Source of the DNA: Bacteroidaceae bacterium
GTDB taxonomy: Bacteria > Bacteroidota > Bacteroidia > Bacteroidales > Bacteroidaceae
Reading direction: 5' to 3'
DNA length: 64,000 bases
Assembly (NCBI GenBank): GCA_017469925.1
Contig: JAFUFK010000020.1
Span: forward strand, 1-64,000
Made by a program: the position numbers and the translations under genes. The notes beneath the pieces are model-generated. The model saw only the letters and a program-made list of their open reading frames with translations, did not search any database and was not told the origin of the DNA. How positions within the stretch are numbered: position 1 is the stretch's first letter; each line of letters opens with the position of its first letter. This document shows, piece by piece, positions 45,712 to 54,224 of this stretch.

Positions 45712-46382
45712 TGGAACAACAGCACACGACCGACGAACTGCAGGCACTCAAGGCCCCGATGGCCTTGTTGCGGGAGCGACTGCACAGGGAGGACATTGTC
45801 TCCCTCGACCAGATACGCGAGTCCATCGCCCAACTCGCCCATCGCCTGCGCCCACGTTGGTGGAAGATGGTCCTATGGTTGCTGATGGCCACCTACTGGC
45901 CGTTCCTCCTCATCACTGAGGGCACAAGGAGTTGGCAACAGGTTCTGCTCTATGCCTTCTTATTCCTTGCCTGTCTCCAAGCTGCCTACGACCGGTACCA
46001 GCGACGCAAGCGCTTCGACCGCCTCATGCAGGACGACAAAGACCTGGCCAAGCTACTGGGCCACATCGAGCGCATGCGTAAGGACTATAGTTACGTTTAC
46101 ATGGAAACGCCCTACTACTGGCTTGTGCCGCTGGTGCCTGCCACCTACCTCATCCTAAGCGAATACCTCACGCCCACAGGCCGTTACGTGCTGATTGGCG
46201 CACTGGCCGTCGGGCTCATCGTGCTCTTCCATGTCATCAATCGCATCTTCAAGAAGCACATCCACCTCATCAACGACATTACCGCCAACCTCAATCGCCT
46301 CTACTGGGGCAACCAAGAGGAACTGGACGAAGCACTCGACATCCTGCACCAAGACAGCAAGGAAGGACAGGCCGACACCTAA
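45711..46382 (+). CDS. Membrane protein coupled to the ECF sigma factor, possible anti-sigma
   Basis: 223 residues: a cytoplasmic helical N-terminus of about 50 residues (MEQQHTTDELQALKAPMALLRERL), two membrane segments (MVLWLLMATYWPFLLI, VLLYAFLFLACLQAAY), a charged loop (KRFDRLMQDDKDLAKLLGHIERMRKDYSYVYMETPYYW), two more segments (LVPATYLILSEYL, LIGALAVGLIVLFHVI) and a charged tail. It shares one base with the sigma-factor stop codon (TGATG), so the proteins should be made in fixed ratio. No zinc-binding anti-sigma motif was seen; the regulatory role is inferred from position. Confidence 0.7.
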   Translation: MEQQHTTDELQALKAPMALLRERLHREDIVSLDQIRESIAQLAHRLRPRWWKMVLWLLMATYWPFLLITEGTRSWQQVLLYAFLFLACLQAAYDRYQRRKRFDRLMQDDKDLAKLLGHIERMRKDYSYVYMETPYYWLVPLVPATYLILSEYLTPTGRYVLIGALAVGLIVLFHVINRIFKKHIHLINDITANLNRLYWGNQEELDEALDILHQDSKEGQADT

Positions 46383-46439
46383 GAGAACAGACACCGACAC
46401 CTAAGAGGTTGGGGCAAAACCTATAGGTGTCTTGCTTGT

Positions 46440-46527
46440 AAGACGCGCATCTTACAGCCAAAAGACGCGCATCTTACACGTGAAAGACGCACATCTTACA
46501 GCCGAAAGACGCGCGTCTTACAAACCT
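46440..46527. repeat. 22-bp palindromic tandem array B (same family as array A)
   Basis: Four 22-bp units at 46440, 46462, 46484 and 46506, each starting AAGACGC(G/A)C(A/G)TCTTAC. As in array A, the last unit is the perfect palindrome variant (AAGACGCGCGTCTT). It lies between convergent genes and is flanked by short CACCTAAGAG repeats (46400-46410, 46528-46540) and ACCTATAGGT. No gene is visible in the gap. Confidence 0.9.
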
Positions 46528-46623
46528 ATCACCTAAGAGAATCGGACGGAACGAGTAAGAGAATCGGTCCAGACACCTAAGTGTCCGGGCCGAAGACAGG
46601 GCAAGCGGGAAGGCTTGCATGGG

Positions 46624-47328
46624 TCAGAGGAAGAGGAAGATGGCAGGCGTCTTCGAGAGGTCAGGCAATTGCCGACGGCGCCACTCCGATACGGTGTGGG
46701 TCTGCACCCATTCGTCCTGTGTCGTAAGGCCCGCTGCCACGCAAAGGCGCGTCTTGGGACTGAGCGTGCGGACAAGGGTATCGAAGAGACGACGGTTGCG
46801 GTAGGGGGTCTCGATGAAGAGTTGCGTCTGGCGCTCGTGCTGGGCACGTTTCTCCAACACCTGCAGGCGCCGCGCCCGTTCGCCCTCGTCGATAGGCAAG
46901 TAACCGTTGAAGGCAAAGCTCTGACCATTCAGTCCGCTGGCCATGACGGCCAGAATCATGCTGTTGGGTCCTACAAGCGGGACGACACGAATGCCCCGAT
47001 GCTGGGCGATGGCCACCACGTCGGCACCCGGGTCGGCTACGGCCGGGCATCCCGCCTCGCTGATGACTCCGACGGGCAGTCCCTGGGCGATAGGTTTCAG
47101 GTAAGAGAGAAAGCGGGACTCATCCGAATGCTTCCCCATCTCATAGAAAGTGCTGTCGTCGATGGGGAACTCCCTATCGACGCGACGAAGGAAACGGCGC
47201 GCCGTCCTGACCTCCTCGACGATGAAGTGGCGAATCTGGCGTATCAACTCAATGTTATAGGGGGGCAGCACCTGCTCTGGCGGAGTGTCACCCAGCGTGC
47301 AGGGGATTAGGTATAGAGCTGTTTCCAT
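46624..47328 (-). CDS. RsmI-like SAM-dependent methyltransferase (tetrapyrrole methylase fold)
   Basis: A 234-residue enzyme of the tetrapyrrole methylase fold close to RsmI, which 2'-O-methylates C1402 of 16S rRNA. Motifs: LYLIPCTLGD near the start, VISEAGCPAVADPGADVVAIAQ, VVPLVGPNSMILAVMASGL and LFIETPYRNRRLFDTLV. It is shorter than true RsmI and lacks its usual EDTR sentence, so it is a Bacteroidetes paralogue with uncertain substrate. It overlaps the glycosyltransferase gene by 22 bases; mtaB, GT2 and this gene form one leftward operon. Confidence 0.82.
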   Translation of the reverse strand: METALYLIPCTLGDTPPEQVLPPYNIELIRQIRHFIVEEVRTARRFLRRVDREFPIDDSTFYEMGKHSDESRFLSYLKPIAQGLPVGVISEAGCPAVADPGADVVAIAQHRGIRVVPLVGPNSMILAVMASGLNGQSFAFNGYLPIDEGERARRLQVLEKRAQHERQTQLFIETPYRNRRLFDTLVRTLSPKTRLCVAAGLTTQDEWVQTHTVSEWRRRQLPDLSKTPAIFLFL

Positions 47329-48323
47329 GTTTTCTTTCCTTTAACGTGATACTGCCAAAGCAAGGAGAAGCGGGACTGTTCGGGCACGGACTTAAGTATG
47401 GCCCGGCGGAGGTTCTCTTTCCTGTCGTTGCGGAACTGGGGACGGAGGCGCCAGAAATCGCGACGCGCACGCCAAACGGCCAAGGCCGAACGGTACTGGC
47501 CCCGCAGGATGAAGCGGAGACTGGCAAGGGCATCGAGCCAGAAGCGCAGGAACATGACCTTCCACAGGCGGTCGTCGGGCAGGTTCTTATAGAGGAGCAG
47601 CAGGTTGTTGCGGAAGTTCAGGTAGTCCTTCTTCGGATTGCCCTGAGGCAAAGTCCCGCCGCCCAGATGGTAGGCCACGCTTTGTGGCACGCAGACCACC
47701 CCGCGACCGCGACTGCGAAGACGCCAGCAGAGGTCGATTTCCTCCTGATGGGCAAAGAAGCGCCCGTCGAGTCCGCCGACCTCCCAATAGTCACGGCTGC
47801 GGATGAGCAAGGCGGCGCCTGTAGCCCAGAGCACGGGCACGACGTCGTCGTACTGCCCATGGTCCTGCTCCACCGTTCCCATGAGACGGCCGCGGCAATA
47901 GGGATAGCCCAAGGCATCGACAAAGCCTCCGGATGCTCCGGCATACTCGAACATGTCGGGAGCCCATTGGCACAGCAACTTGGGTTGGCAGGCGGCCACC
48001 TCCGGGTGTGCTTCCATATACGAAAGCATGGGCTGGAGCCAGCCGGCACGCACCTCGACGTCACTATTCAAGAGCAGGTAATAGGGGGCGTCTATCTCTC
48101 GCAGGCCACGATAATAACCCTCGGCAAAGCCATAATTGCGGTCGAGCCGGACAATGCCGACCTCGGGCATCTCTCGCTCAAGCCACGAGAGACTGTCGTC
48201 GGTAGAACCATTGTCGATGACCACGACGTTGGCCTCTGGCGAGTTCTCGACCACCGAGGGCAGGAAGCGGCGCATCATGTCGAGACCGTTCCAGTTCAGT
48301 ATTGCTATGGTTAGTTGTTTCAT
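47307..48323 (-). CDS. Family 2 glycosyltransferase
   Basis: A 338-residue GT2 enzyme. IAILNWNGLDMMRRFLPSVV and VVIDNGSTDDSLSWLE bind the nucleotide sugar, LLLNSDVEV carries the DxD-type Asp, and RFFAHQEEIDLCWRLRSRG is the acceptor/catalytic region. It resembles rhamnosyl- or N-acetylglucosaminyl-type transferases of surface polysaccharide synthesis. The start is the ATG at 48323, overlapping the mtaB stop (ATGA), rather than the frame at 48362. No other polysaccharide genes are close by. Confidence 0.88.
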   Translation of the reverse strand: MKQLTIAILNWNGLDMMRRFLPSVVENSPEANVVVIDNGSTDDSLSWLEREMPEVGIVRLDRNYGFAEGYYRGLREIDAPYYLLLNSDVEVRAGWLQPMLSYMEAHPEVAACQPKLLCQWAPDMFEYAGASGGFVDALGYPYCRGRLMGTVEQDHGQYDDVVPVLWATGAALLIRSRDYWEVGGLDGRFFAHQEEIDLCWRLRSRGRGVVCVPQSVAYHLGGGTLPQGNPKKDYLNFRNNLLLLYKNLPDDRLWKVMFLRFWLDALASLRFILRGQYRSALAVWRARRDFWRLRPQFRNDRKENLRRAILKSVPEQSRFSLLWQYHVKGKKTWKQLYT

Positions 48324-49624
48324 ACAATCTCTCCTGTTAAAGCCGTCTCGTCGGCATTCCACCCCGTGAGCCGGACTTGGACAATCTGGTTATCTCGGAT
48401 AGTGGAACAGAGCTCCACCTTGATGTAGTTATCGGTAAACCCGCTGAGCATGCCCTTACGCTTGCTATGCTCGAGCAGGACGGGACGCACCGTGCCTATA
48501 TATTGAGTATAGAACGCACGCGTGTGCGCACGCGAGATGTCAAGCACCTGTTGGCTGCGTTCCTTCTTCTCCTGCGGGCTAACGCGATGCGGAATATTCA
48601 GCGCCTTCGTGCCGGGTCGCTCGCTGTAGCTGAAGACGTGGTACTGGCTGACGGGCTGACAATCCATAAAGCGACGAGCTTCCTGGAAGAGTTCGTCGGT
48701 CTCGCCCCGCATGCCCACGATGACATCAACCCCGATGAAGGCATCGGGCATCAACTCGCGTATGCGTTGCATCTTCTGAGCAAAGAGACTGGTATCATAG
48801 CGTCGGTGCATCAGGCGCAGCACTTCGTCGCTGCCCGACTGCAGGGGTACGTGGAAGTGAGGCATGAAGGCACGACTCCCTGCGCAGAAGCGCAAGACGT
48901 CGTCGGTAAGCAGATTGGGCTCGATGCTGCTGATACGATAGCGCTCGATGCCCTGCACCTGGTCAAGTGCCTCGATGAGCTGGAGGAACGACTCGCCTGT
49001 CGTCCGGCCAAAATCGCCGATATTGACACCCGTCAGGACGATTTCCTTGCCTCCCTGTCGGGCTACCTCCTCAGCTTGGGCCACGAGTGATGCGACAGAG
49101 CCATTGCGACTTCGGCCTCGGGCGAAGGGTATCGTGCAATAGGTACAGAAGTAGTCGCACCCATCCTGCACCTTCAGGAAGTAACGGGTGCGGTCGCCAC
49201 AAGAGCAGGAGGGGACAAATGCCATATTCTCTGTGCCCTCTGTCTTCTCTGTGCCCTCTGTGAAATGATTGCATATCATTTCCACTGCCCTACCCTTTTC
49301 GTTGGAACCGAGGACGAGGGAGACACCCTCGATTTTCGAAATATCCTCGGGGCGTAGTTGGGCATAGCACCCGGTAACGACAACAAAAGCCCCAGGATGG
49401 AGTTTCACCAGTCGGTGGATAGCCTGACGACACTTGTGGTCGGCGACCTCGGTCACGCTACAGGTATTGATGAAGCAGATGTCGGCTTGCTCGTCTTTTC
49501 GGGCACGAGTGACCCCCATGTCCTCAAGGCGTTGGGCGACGGTGGAGGTTTCGGCAAAGTTCAGTTTACAACCCAAAGTGAAGTAAACGGCCTTCCTTCC
49601 TGCTAATGTAGTCTCTGAAATCAT
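48320..49624 (-). CDS. mtaB: tRNA t6A37 methylthiotransferase MtaB
   Basis: A 434-residue radical SAM methylthiotransferase converting t6A37 to ms2t6A37 in tRNAs reading ANN codons. N-terminal MTTase domain (YFTLGCKLNFAETS, FINTCSVTEVADHKCRQ, VTGCYAQLRPEDI) with three cluster Cys, radical SAM motif GCDYFCTYCTIPFARGRSRN (CX3CX2C), and a C-terminal TRAM-like domain. At about 121-133 the joint between domains holds FTEGTEKTEGTENM, encoded by two copies of an 18-bp unit (49226-49262) that looks like an absorbed repeat. A perfect promoter ends four bases before the ATG, so the mRNA should be leaderless. Confidence 0.95.
   Translation of the reverse strand: MISETTLAGRKAVYFTLGCKLNFAETSTVAQRLEDMGVTRARKDEQADICFINTCSVTEVADHKCRQAIHRLVKLHPGAFVVVTGCYAQLRPEDISKIEGVSLVLGSNEKGRAVEMICNHFTEGTEKTEGTENMAFVPSCSCGDRTRYFLKVQDGCDYFCTYCTIPFARGRSRNGSVASLVAQAEEVARQGGKEIVLTGVNIGDFGRTTGESFLQLIEALDQVQGIERYRISSIEPNLLTDDVLRFCAGSRAFMPHFHVPLQSGSDEVLRLMHRRYDTSLFAQKMQRIRELMPDAFIGVDVIVGMRGETDELFQEARRFMDCQPVSQYHVFSYSERPGTKALNIPHRVSPQEKKERSQQVLDISRAHTRAFYTQYIGTVRPVLLEHSKRKGMLSGFTDNYIKVELCSTIRDNQIVQVRLTGWNADETALTGEIV
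49226..49262. repeat. 18-bp in-frame duplication inside mtaB
   Basis: On the minus strand ACAGAGGGCACAGAGAAG is present twice, giving TEGTEK-TEGTEN. The CACAGAGGGCACAGAG type of sequence is a familiar intergenic repeat in other bacteria. Confidence 0.7.
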
Positions 49625-49628
49625 GCTG

Positions 49629-49660
49629 CAAAGGTACTAATAAGTGCTCAAAACACCAAA
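49629..49660 (-). promoter_or_regulatory. mtaB promoter, four bases from the start codon
   Basis: Minus-strand TTTG (49660-49657), 20-base spacer, TACCTTTG (49636-49629), then CAGC and the ATG at 49624. Confidence 0.75.
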
Positions 49661-49719
49661 TATTGAAAAAAAAATGAAAAAAAGTGGCCCTAAGTGATAC
49701 AACGTATTGAAAAATGTCG

Positions 49720-49727
49720 TAACTTTG
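49720..49727 (+). promoter_or_regulatory. -7 box of the small lipoprotein gene
   Basis: TAACTTTG, 51 bases before the ATG at 49779. No TTTG lies 20 bases upstream. Confidence 0.5.
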
Positions 49728-49778
49728 CACCGGTTTTAAAAGCAATTGATTGTTTTATTAATTTAACTAAAGAGAAAA

Positions 49779-49973
49779 ATGAAAAAGTTAGCATTCTTGT
49801 TCGTAGCTGTTGCAGCTATTTCTTTCGCTTCTTGCGGTAACGGTACTCAGCAGGCTGAGGCAGTTGACACGCTGGCCGTTGACACCACCGTAGCTGAGGT
49901 AGTTGACACTACTATCGTTGACACCCTCGTTGAGGCTGTTGAAGAGGCTGTTGAAGCTGTAGTTGCTGAGTAA
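49779..49973 (+). CDS. Small low-complexity lipoprotein
   Basis: 64 residues. The signal MKKLAFLFVAVAAISFASC ends in a lipobox (FASC-G). The mature part is almost only V, D, T, A and E in repeating phrases (AVDTLAVDTTVAEVVDTTIVDTLVEAVEEAVEAVVAE). It should be a short acidic lipid-anchored peptide, perhaps abundant, given a monocistronic unit with a strong terminator. No family is known to me. Its EAVEEAVEA ending recalls the acidic tail of ribosomal protein L9 encoded by the convergent neighbour. Confidence 0.8.
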   Translation: MKKLAFLFVAVAAISFASCGNGTQQAEAVDTLAVDTTVAEVVDTTIVDTLVEAVEEAVEAVVAE

Positions 49974-50000
49974 TCAGTAGTCTTACGGACAATAAGTCTT

Positions 50001-50038
50001 GAGGGATTGCACGGAAGTGCGGTCCCTCTTCTTTTTTT
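50001..50038 (+). terminator. Terminator of the small lipoprotein gene
   Basis: GAGGGA-T-TGCAC pairs with GTGCGG-TCCCTC around GGAA, followed by TTCTTTTTTT. Confidence 0.9.
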
Positions 50039-50062
50039 GTGTACGGCAGGAGGCGGGCTGGG

Positions 50063-50101
50063 GAAAAGAAAAGACCCCGATGCCTCACGGCATCAGGGTC
50101 T
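50063..50101 (-). terminator. Terminator of the rpsF-rpsR-rplI operon
   Basis: Minus-strand AGACCCTGATGCC pairs with GGCATCGGGGTCT, followed by TTTCTTTTCC, 42 bases past the rplI stop. Confidence 0.88.
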
Positions 50102-50142
50102 GGCAATAATAATTCTAAGAAACACTTAACACAACTCCCTGC

Positions 50143-50712
50143 TTATTCAGCAGCGGGAGTTTCTTCTTCTACTTCTGCTTCAGGAGCAACCTCTTCGACT
50201 ACTTCCTCAACCACCTCTTCGACAACCTCTTCCTGGGCTGCTTCGGCGGGAGCCTCTTCCACTGCGGGAGCACCCTCGGCGATGACGGTGAAGGGAATCT
50301 CAGCGCTAACCTCCTTGTGGAGCTTGACGGTAGCTACATAGTCGCCTACAGTCTTCACGTCCTTCACGACGATGCGCTTGCGGTCGATGTCGAAGCCGAG
50401 CTTTGCCAGTTCGTCGGCAATCTGGAGCGAGTTCACGCTGCCATAGATAGAGCCAGAGTTGCTCACCTTGGTAGCGATAGTCAGGGCCACACCCTGAAGC
50501 TTATCGGCTACAGCCTGGGCAGCCTCCTTAATCTTGGCCAGCTTAACGGCCTGCTGACGCAGGTTCTCGGCCAGGACCTTCTTGGCGCTCTCACTGGCGA
50601 TGACGCCCTTTCCGGTGGGGATAAGATAGTTACGTCCGTAACCAGACTTCACATTCACGATATCGTTCTTGTAACCCAAGCCGATAACATCTTCTTTCAG
50701 AATAATTTCCAT
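50143..50712 (-). CDS. rplI: 50S ribosomal protein L9 with acidic C-terminal extension
   Basis: Residues 1-148 are normal L9: the N-domain MEIILKEDVIGLGYKNDIVNVKSGYGRNYLIPTGKG binds 23S rRNA, a long connecting helix follows, then the C-domain (LQGVALTIATKVSNSGSIYGSVNSLQIADEL). About 40 further residues follow, made mostly of E, V, A and P (EEAPAEAAQEEVVEEVVEEV repeats). The tail is absent from the usual 148-150-residue protein and should be disordered and negatively charged. Last gene of the rpsF-rpsR-rplI operon. Confidence 0.95.
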   Translation of the reverse strand: MEIILKEDVIGLGYKNDIVNVKSGYGRNYLIPTGKGVIASESAKKVLAENLRQQAVKLAKIKEAAQAVADKLQGVALTIATKVSNSGSIYGSVNSLQIADELAKLGFDIDRKRIVVKDVKTVGDYVATVKLHKEVSAEIPFTVIAEGAPAVEEAPAEAAQEEVVEEVVEEVVEEVAPEAEVEEETPAAE

Positions 50713-50731
50713 AATCTTACCTCCTACTTAG

Positions 50732-51001
50732 TTATTTCATCATATCAGTTACGAAGGGCAGCAGGGCAAGGTGGCGGGCACGCTTAACGGCCTGAGCCAC
50801 GCGACGCTGGTACTTCAGCGAGGTGCCTGTGATGCGGCGGGGCAGAATCTTACCCTGCTCGTTCAGGAACTTCTTCAGGAACTCGGGATCTTTGTAGTCG
50901 ATGTACTTGATACCGCTCTTCTTGAAACGGCAATACTTCTTACGCTTCGTGTCGATAGCAGGAGCGTTCAGATAACGGATTTCACTTGCTTGCTGTGCCA
51001 T
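50732..51001 (-). CDS. rpsR: 30S ribosomal protein S18
   Basis: An 89-residue small-subunit protein binding S6 on the platform. The core reads [63 protein letters not shown], fully typical. The Cys-type zinc-binding N-terminus of some homologues is not present. It starts 3 bases after the S6 stop and ends 19 bases before L9. Confidence 0.97.
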   Translation of the reverse strand: MAQQASEIRYLNAPAIDTKRKKYCRFKKSGIKYIDYKDPEFLKKFLNEQGKILPRRITGTSLKYQRRVAQAVKRARHLALLPFVTDMMK

Positions 51002-51004
51002 AGT

Positions 51005-51346
51005 TTAAGCCTCCTCCTTTTTAGATTTGTTTCTTCTCTTTTCAGCATACTCGGCGGCATACTTCTCGTTCTTGATGGTCAGGAAGCGGATGACACGCTC
51101 GTCGCGGCGGAAGTTCACCTCCAACTTCTTGATGAGTTCGGGCTGAGCCTTGAACTCGAACATCACATAGAAACCCGTAGATTTTTTCTGGATAGGATAA
51201 GCCAACTTCTTCAGGCCCCACTGCTCTTCGCTGATCAGTTCAGCACCACCATCGGTGAGCAGGCCCTTGAACTTGTTTACCGTTTCCTTCATCTGATCAT
51301 CAGACAAAACGGGAGTTAAAATGAAAACGGTTTCGTACTGGTTCAT
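51005..51346 (-). CDS. rpsF: 30S ribosomal protein S6
   Basis: 113 residues: [26 protein letters not shown], then [24 protein letters not shown] and [13 protein letters not shown], the standard S6 fold; the tail ([15 protein letters not shown]) is basic then acidic. It partners S18 and leads the operon. A perfect -33/-7 promoter lies at 51394-51425, giving a leader of about 45 bases; no autoregulatory hairpin was identified by eye. Confidence 0.97.
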   Translation of the reverse strand: MNQYETVFILTPVLSDDQMKETVNKFKGLLTDGGAELISEEQWGLKKLAYPIQKKSTGFYVMFEFKAQPELIKKLEVNFRRDERVIRFLTIKNEKYAAEYAEKRRNKSKKEEA

Positions 51347-51393
51347 AATACCTTTTAATTGGTTAATAAATTGATTTTTTGCATAAAGCGGTG

Positions 51394-51425
51394 CAAAGGT
51401 ACAACATTTTCACGACACGGCCAAA
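51394..51425 (-). promoter_or_regulatory. Promoter of the rpsF-rpsR-rplI operon
   Basis: Minus-strand TTTG (51425-51422), 20-base spacer, TACCTTTG (51401-51394). Confidence 0.75.
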
Positions 51426-51467
51426 ACTTTCCTGCCCCATTTTCGCTTTTTTCTCGATAAAAGATTG

Positions 51468-51475
51468 TATCTTTG
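51468..51475 (+). promoter_or_regulatory. -7 box of the secreted-protein pair
   Basis: TATCTTTG, 26 bases before the ATG at 51502. A consensus -33 box is not seen. Confidence 0.6.
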
Positions 51476-51501
51476 CAATCGAAACAAGCTAAACGCATAC
51501 C

Positions 51502-52548
51502 ATGAAACGAACTACACTCCTGTGTCTGCTCGCCCTTATGGCCACGTTATCGGCAAGGGCGCAGATGGCAGCCTCGCGCTACGCCACACTACTTGCTGCC
51601 AAGAATCTCATGCTCACCACCACCCAGGGTACTACCTACTACTACCTGGTCAGTTCTAACGACTCGCCGATGCTCCACCTCACAGCCGACTCTGTGCACA
51701 TCGGGTACGATACGTTTGCCAAGTCCAAGATACGCCAGATGCGTTTCCACGCCCTGCCCCGCCTTATCTTGGACGAGGACAGCCTGACCTGGAGCAAGAC
51801 GAAGACCCTCGACCACGGGCTCGTAGCCCTGCGCCGCGAGCTTGTGTTGGGCGAGTGGAACTCACTCGTTCTGCCCATAGAACTTACGGGGCGCCAGATA
51901 TGTGAAGCCTTTGGCGAGGACGCGCAGGTGGCCACCGTACGCGGCATAGCCGAAGACGACCAGACGGTCGTTGAGTTCCAGAGCCTCGAAGTGACGCCTG
52001 ATGCCGTCGTCATGAAGGCCAACTACCACTATCTCGTACGCCCGACCAAGGAGGCCGATGTCTCATCCACAACCAGTGTTACGGGCTTTGCCACTTCACG
52101 CATCAAGGGCCCCATCTACCTTCTGCCCGATGTCTCGATGAAGGCCAACCAGTCGGCTCGCTACCAGACGATTAAGTCCGACGACGAGGCGACTCAAGTG
52201 CGCTTCCGCGGTACCTACGTAGCCCTCGACGGCTCTACACGCACGACCAACAAACTCTTGGCACCAGGTGTCTATACGCTGGACGACGAGAGCCACCAGT
52301 TCCAGCTTCGCGAAGACTCCACGGCCCTGCTGGCCTTCCGTTCGTGGATTCAGGACATCAGCGCCGAGCCCCGCCCCCTGCGTTTCTATATCGACGGTGT
52401 GGAGATGACCGACGGGATTGCCGATGTTAGCGTCACCGATAACGTCAATGCCAACAACGCCATCTTCGACCTCTCCGGACGTCGCGTCGCTACACCCACG
52501 CGCAAGGGCATCTATATTATTAACGGTAAAAAAGTCGCCATCAGATGA
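51502..52548 (+). CDS. Secreted protein with type IX-like C-terminal tail
   Basis: 348 residues. Signal peptide MKRTTLLCLLALMATLSARAQ; a beta-rich body I do not recognise (ELVLGEWNSLVLPIELTGRQICEAFGEDAQVATV recurs in Prevotella secreted hypotheticals); and a C-terminal module IFDLSGRRVATPTRKGIYII ending in NGKKVAIR. The tail matches the short type A sorting signals of type IX secretion cargo in Bacteroidetes and parallels the GH53 C-terminus. It overlaps the next, metalloprotease-like gene by 4 bases, so the two are probably exported together and act outside the cell. Confidence 0.75.
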   Translation: MKRTTLLCLLALMATLSARAQMAASRYATLLAAKNLMLTTTQGTTYYYLVSSNDSPMLHLTADSVHIGYDTFAKSKIRQMRFHALPRLILDEDSLTWSKTKTLDHGLVALRRELVLGEWNSLVLPIELTGRQICEAFGEDAQVATVRGIAEDDQTVVEFQSLEVTPDAVVMKANYHYLVRPTKEADVSSTTSVTGFATSRIKGPIYLLPDVSMKANQSARYQTIKSDDEATQVRFRGTYVALDGSTRTTNKLLAPGVYTLDDESHQFQLREDSTALLAFRSWIQDISAEPRPLRFYIDGVEMTDGIADVSVTDNVNANNAIFDLSGRRVATPTRKGIYIINGKKVAIR

Positions 52549-54131
52549 AAAAGATAATCCTTACCCTCACCCTGCTCTGGGGCGTAGCCAACCTGCAACT
52601 CACTGCTTTGCACTTCGGACTGGGCTTCGTACAAGCCCAAGAGGACACCCTCTGGATACGTTACGACGACCGCTTCAAGGCCAACGGCCGACTTTTGCTT
52701 ACGGGCATTGACAGCCTCGAGGTCAAGTCCACCCAGTTCCGATTCTATGCCAACGACGGCACCTCGCGCGCACAGATATACACCCAACTCGTGCCCACCG
52801 ACGAGGCTAGCATGCAGTTCACCAACCCCGGTCGTATCCTGCTCAAACCCAGCATCTACTCCAGCACCAACTACACCAACGCCTCGGCCACTCAGGGCTA
52901 CAACTTCCAACACATGGTCGAGGGCGAGCACTTTGCCGTCTTCTGGGACGTGCGCTACGGCGAGAACGCAGCCAAGATACAATATCCCGGCGACGGCAAC
53001 GTGGCCAATGCCAATACGGTGCTCTCCATCGGCGAGAACTGCTGGAAGAAGTACTGCGAACTCGGTTTCATGAAACCCGGTGAGAGCACGACCGACCGAT
53101 ACAAAATCCAGCTCTACATCCCCTACCAGAGCGAATGGCGAGCCGACGCCTCGGGTACCGACGGAGCCTCGGGCGGCAAGACCGGCATCGGCCACTTCAA
53201 CCCCTGGGCAGCCAATGCCCGCGGAGGCCATACCATCGCCCACGAGGTGGGGCATACCTTCCAGTACCTCGTCTCGGCCGACCTGGGCATGAGCCACGGC
53301 TTCAACTACGGCTATGGCGACGGAGCCTCGGGCGGTAACGGCTGGTGGGAGAGCTGTGCCAACTGGCAAGCCTACAAGGTCTATCCCAGCCGCCAGTTCA
53401 CCGACGGCGAGTACTTCGAGGGCCATCTGCCCCTCCACCACCTCAACCTGCTCCACGAGGACTGGCGCTACCAGAACTGCTTCATCCAGGACTGGTGGTG
53501 CATGAAGCACGGCCAGGACTTCGTAGGCCGCCTGTGGCGCGAATCCAACAAACCGGAAGACCCCGTCGAGGCCTACAAACGCCTGTGCGGACTCAGTCAG
53601 GCGGAGTTCTGCGACGAACAGATGGAGGGCTACATGCGCATGGCCACATGGGACATCGACGGCATACGCGACGCCGCCCGTAGCCGCATCGGCCAACACC
53701 AGGGTGTCAACCACATCAAACTGGCCCAAGGCCAGACCGACACGTGGCAAATCGACTCTGCCCACTGCGTCCAGAACTATGGCTACAACATCATTAACAT
53801 GGCCACAGCCAAGGCAGGCACCACCGTACGCGCCCACTTCCACGGCATTGTCGGCGAGAAGGGCTACCGTTCCGTCCAACCCTCTCGGGCCGGATGGCGC
53901 TACGCCTTCGTTGCCCTTACCAGTTCTGGCCAGCGACTCTACGGCGACATACAGAGCGAGGCCGACGGTGTGGCCGAACTGACACTGCCCAGCACCATCA
54001 CGCGCCTCTTCTTCGTCGTCATGGGTGCCCCCACTACCCACTGGCGCCATCCCTGGGACGATAACCCCCAGAACGACGAGCAGTGGCCCTATCAGGTACG
54101 TTTCGAAGAAACCAAACCATTGGGGAAGTGA
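52545..54131 (+). CDS. DUF6055-like secreted putative metallopeptidase
   Basis: 528 residues. An N-terminal hydrophobic start (ILTLTLLWGVANLQLTALHFGLGFVQAQ) suggests export. The body contains GGHTIAHEVGHTFQYLV: HEVGH is a zinc-metallopeptidase HEXXH motif (about residue 230), with a downstream Glu-containing WWESCANWQAYKVYP that could supply a third ligand. Nearby FNYGYGDGASGGNGWWE and WDVRYGENAAKIQYPG match, from memory, the DUF6055 family of secreted proteins. The C-terminal part is a beta-sandwich-like region. It is translation-coupled to the upstream secreted protein. Peptidase activity is a prediction. Confidence 0.75.
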   Translation: MKKIILTLTLLWGVANLQLTALHFGLGFVQAQEDTLWIRYDDRFKANGRLLLTGIDSLEVKSTQFRFYANDGTSRAQIYTQLVPTDEASMQFTNPGRILLKPSIYSSTNYTNASATQGYNFQHMVEGEHFAVFWDVRYGENAAKIQYPGDGNVANANTVLSIGENCWKKYCELGFMKPGESTTDRYKIQLYIPYQSEWRADASGTDGASGGKTGIGHFNPWAANARGGHTIAHEVGHTFQYLVSADLGMSHGFNYGYGDGASGGNGWWESCANWQAYKVYPSRQFTDGEYFEGHLPLHHLNLLHEDWRYQNCFIQDWWCMKHGQDFVGRLWRESNKPEDPVEAYKRLCGLSQAEFCDEQMEGYMRMATWDIDGIRDAARSRIGQHQGVNHIKLAQGQTDTWQIDSAHCVQNYGYNIINMATAKAGTTVRAHFHGIVGEKGYRSVQPSRAGWRYAFVALTSSGQRLYGDIQSEADGVAELTLPSTITRLFFVVMGAPTTHWRHPWDDNPQNDEQWPYQVRFEETKPLGK

Positions 54132-54224
54132 ATTTTTCGCCGAATTGTTTCGCCGTCTCGATTTTTTTGTGTTACTTTGTAATCGAATAATGCGAATTTA
54201 AAAACAAAACATACACATAACGTC

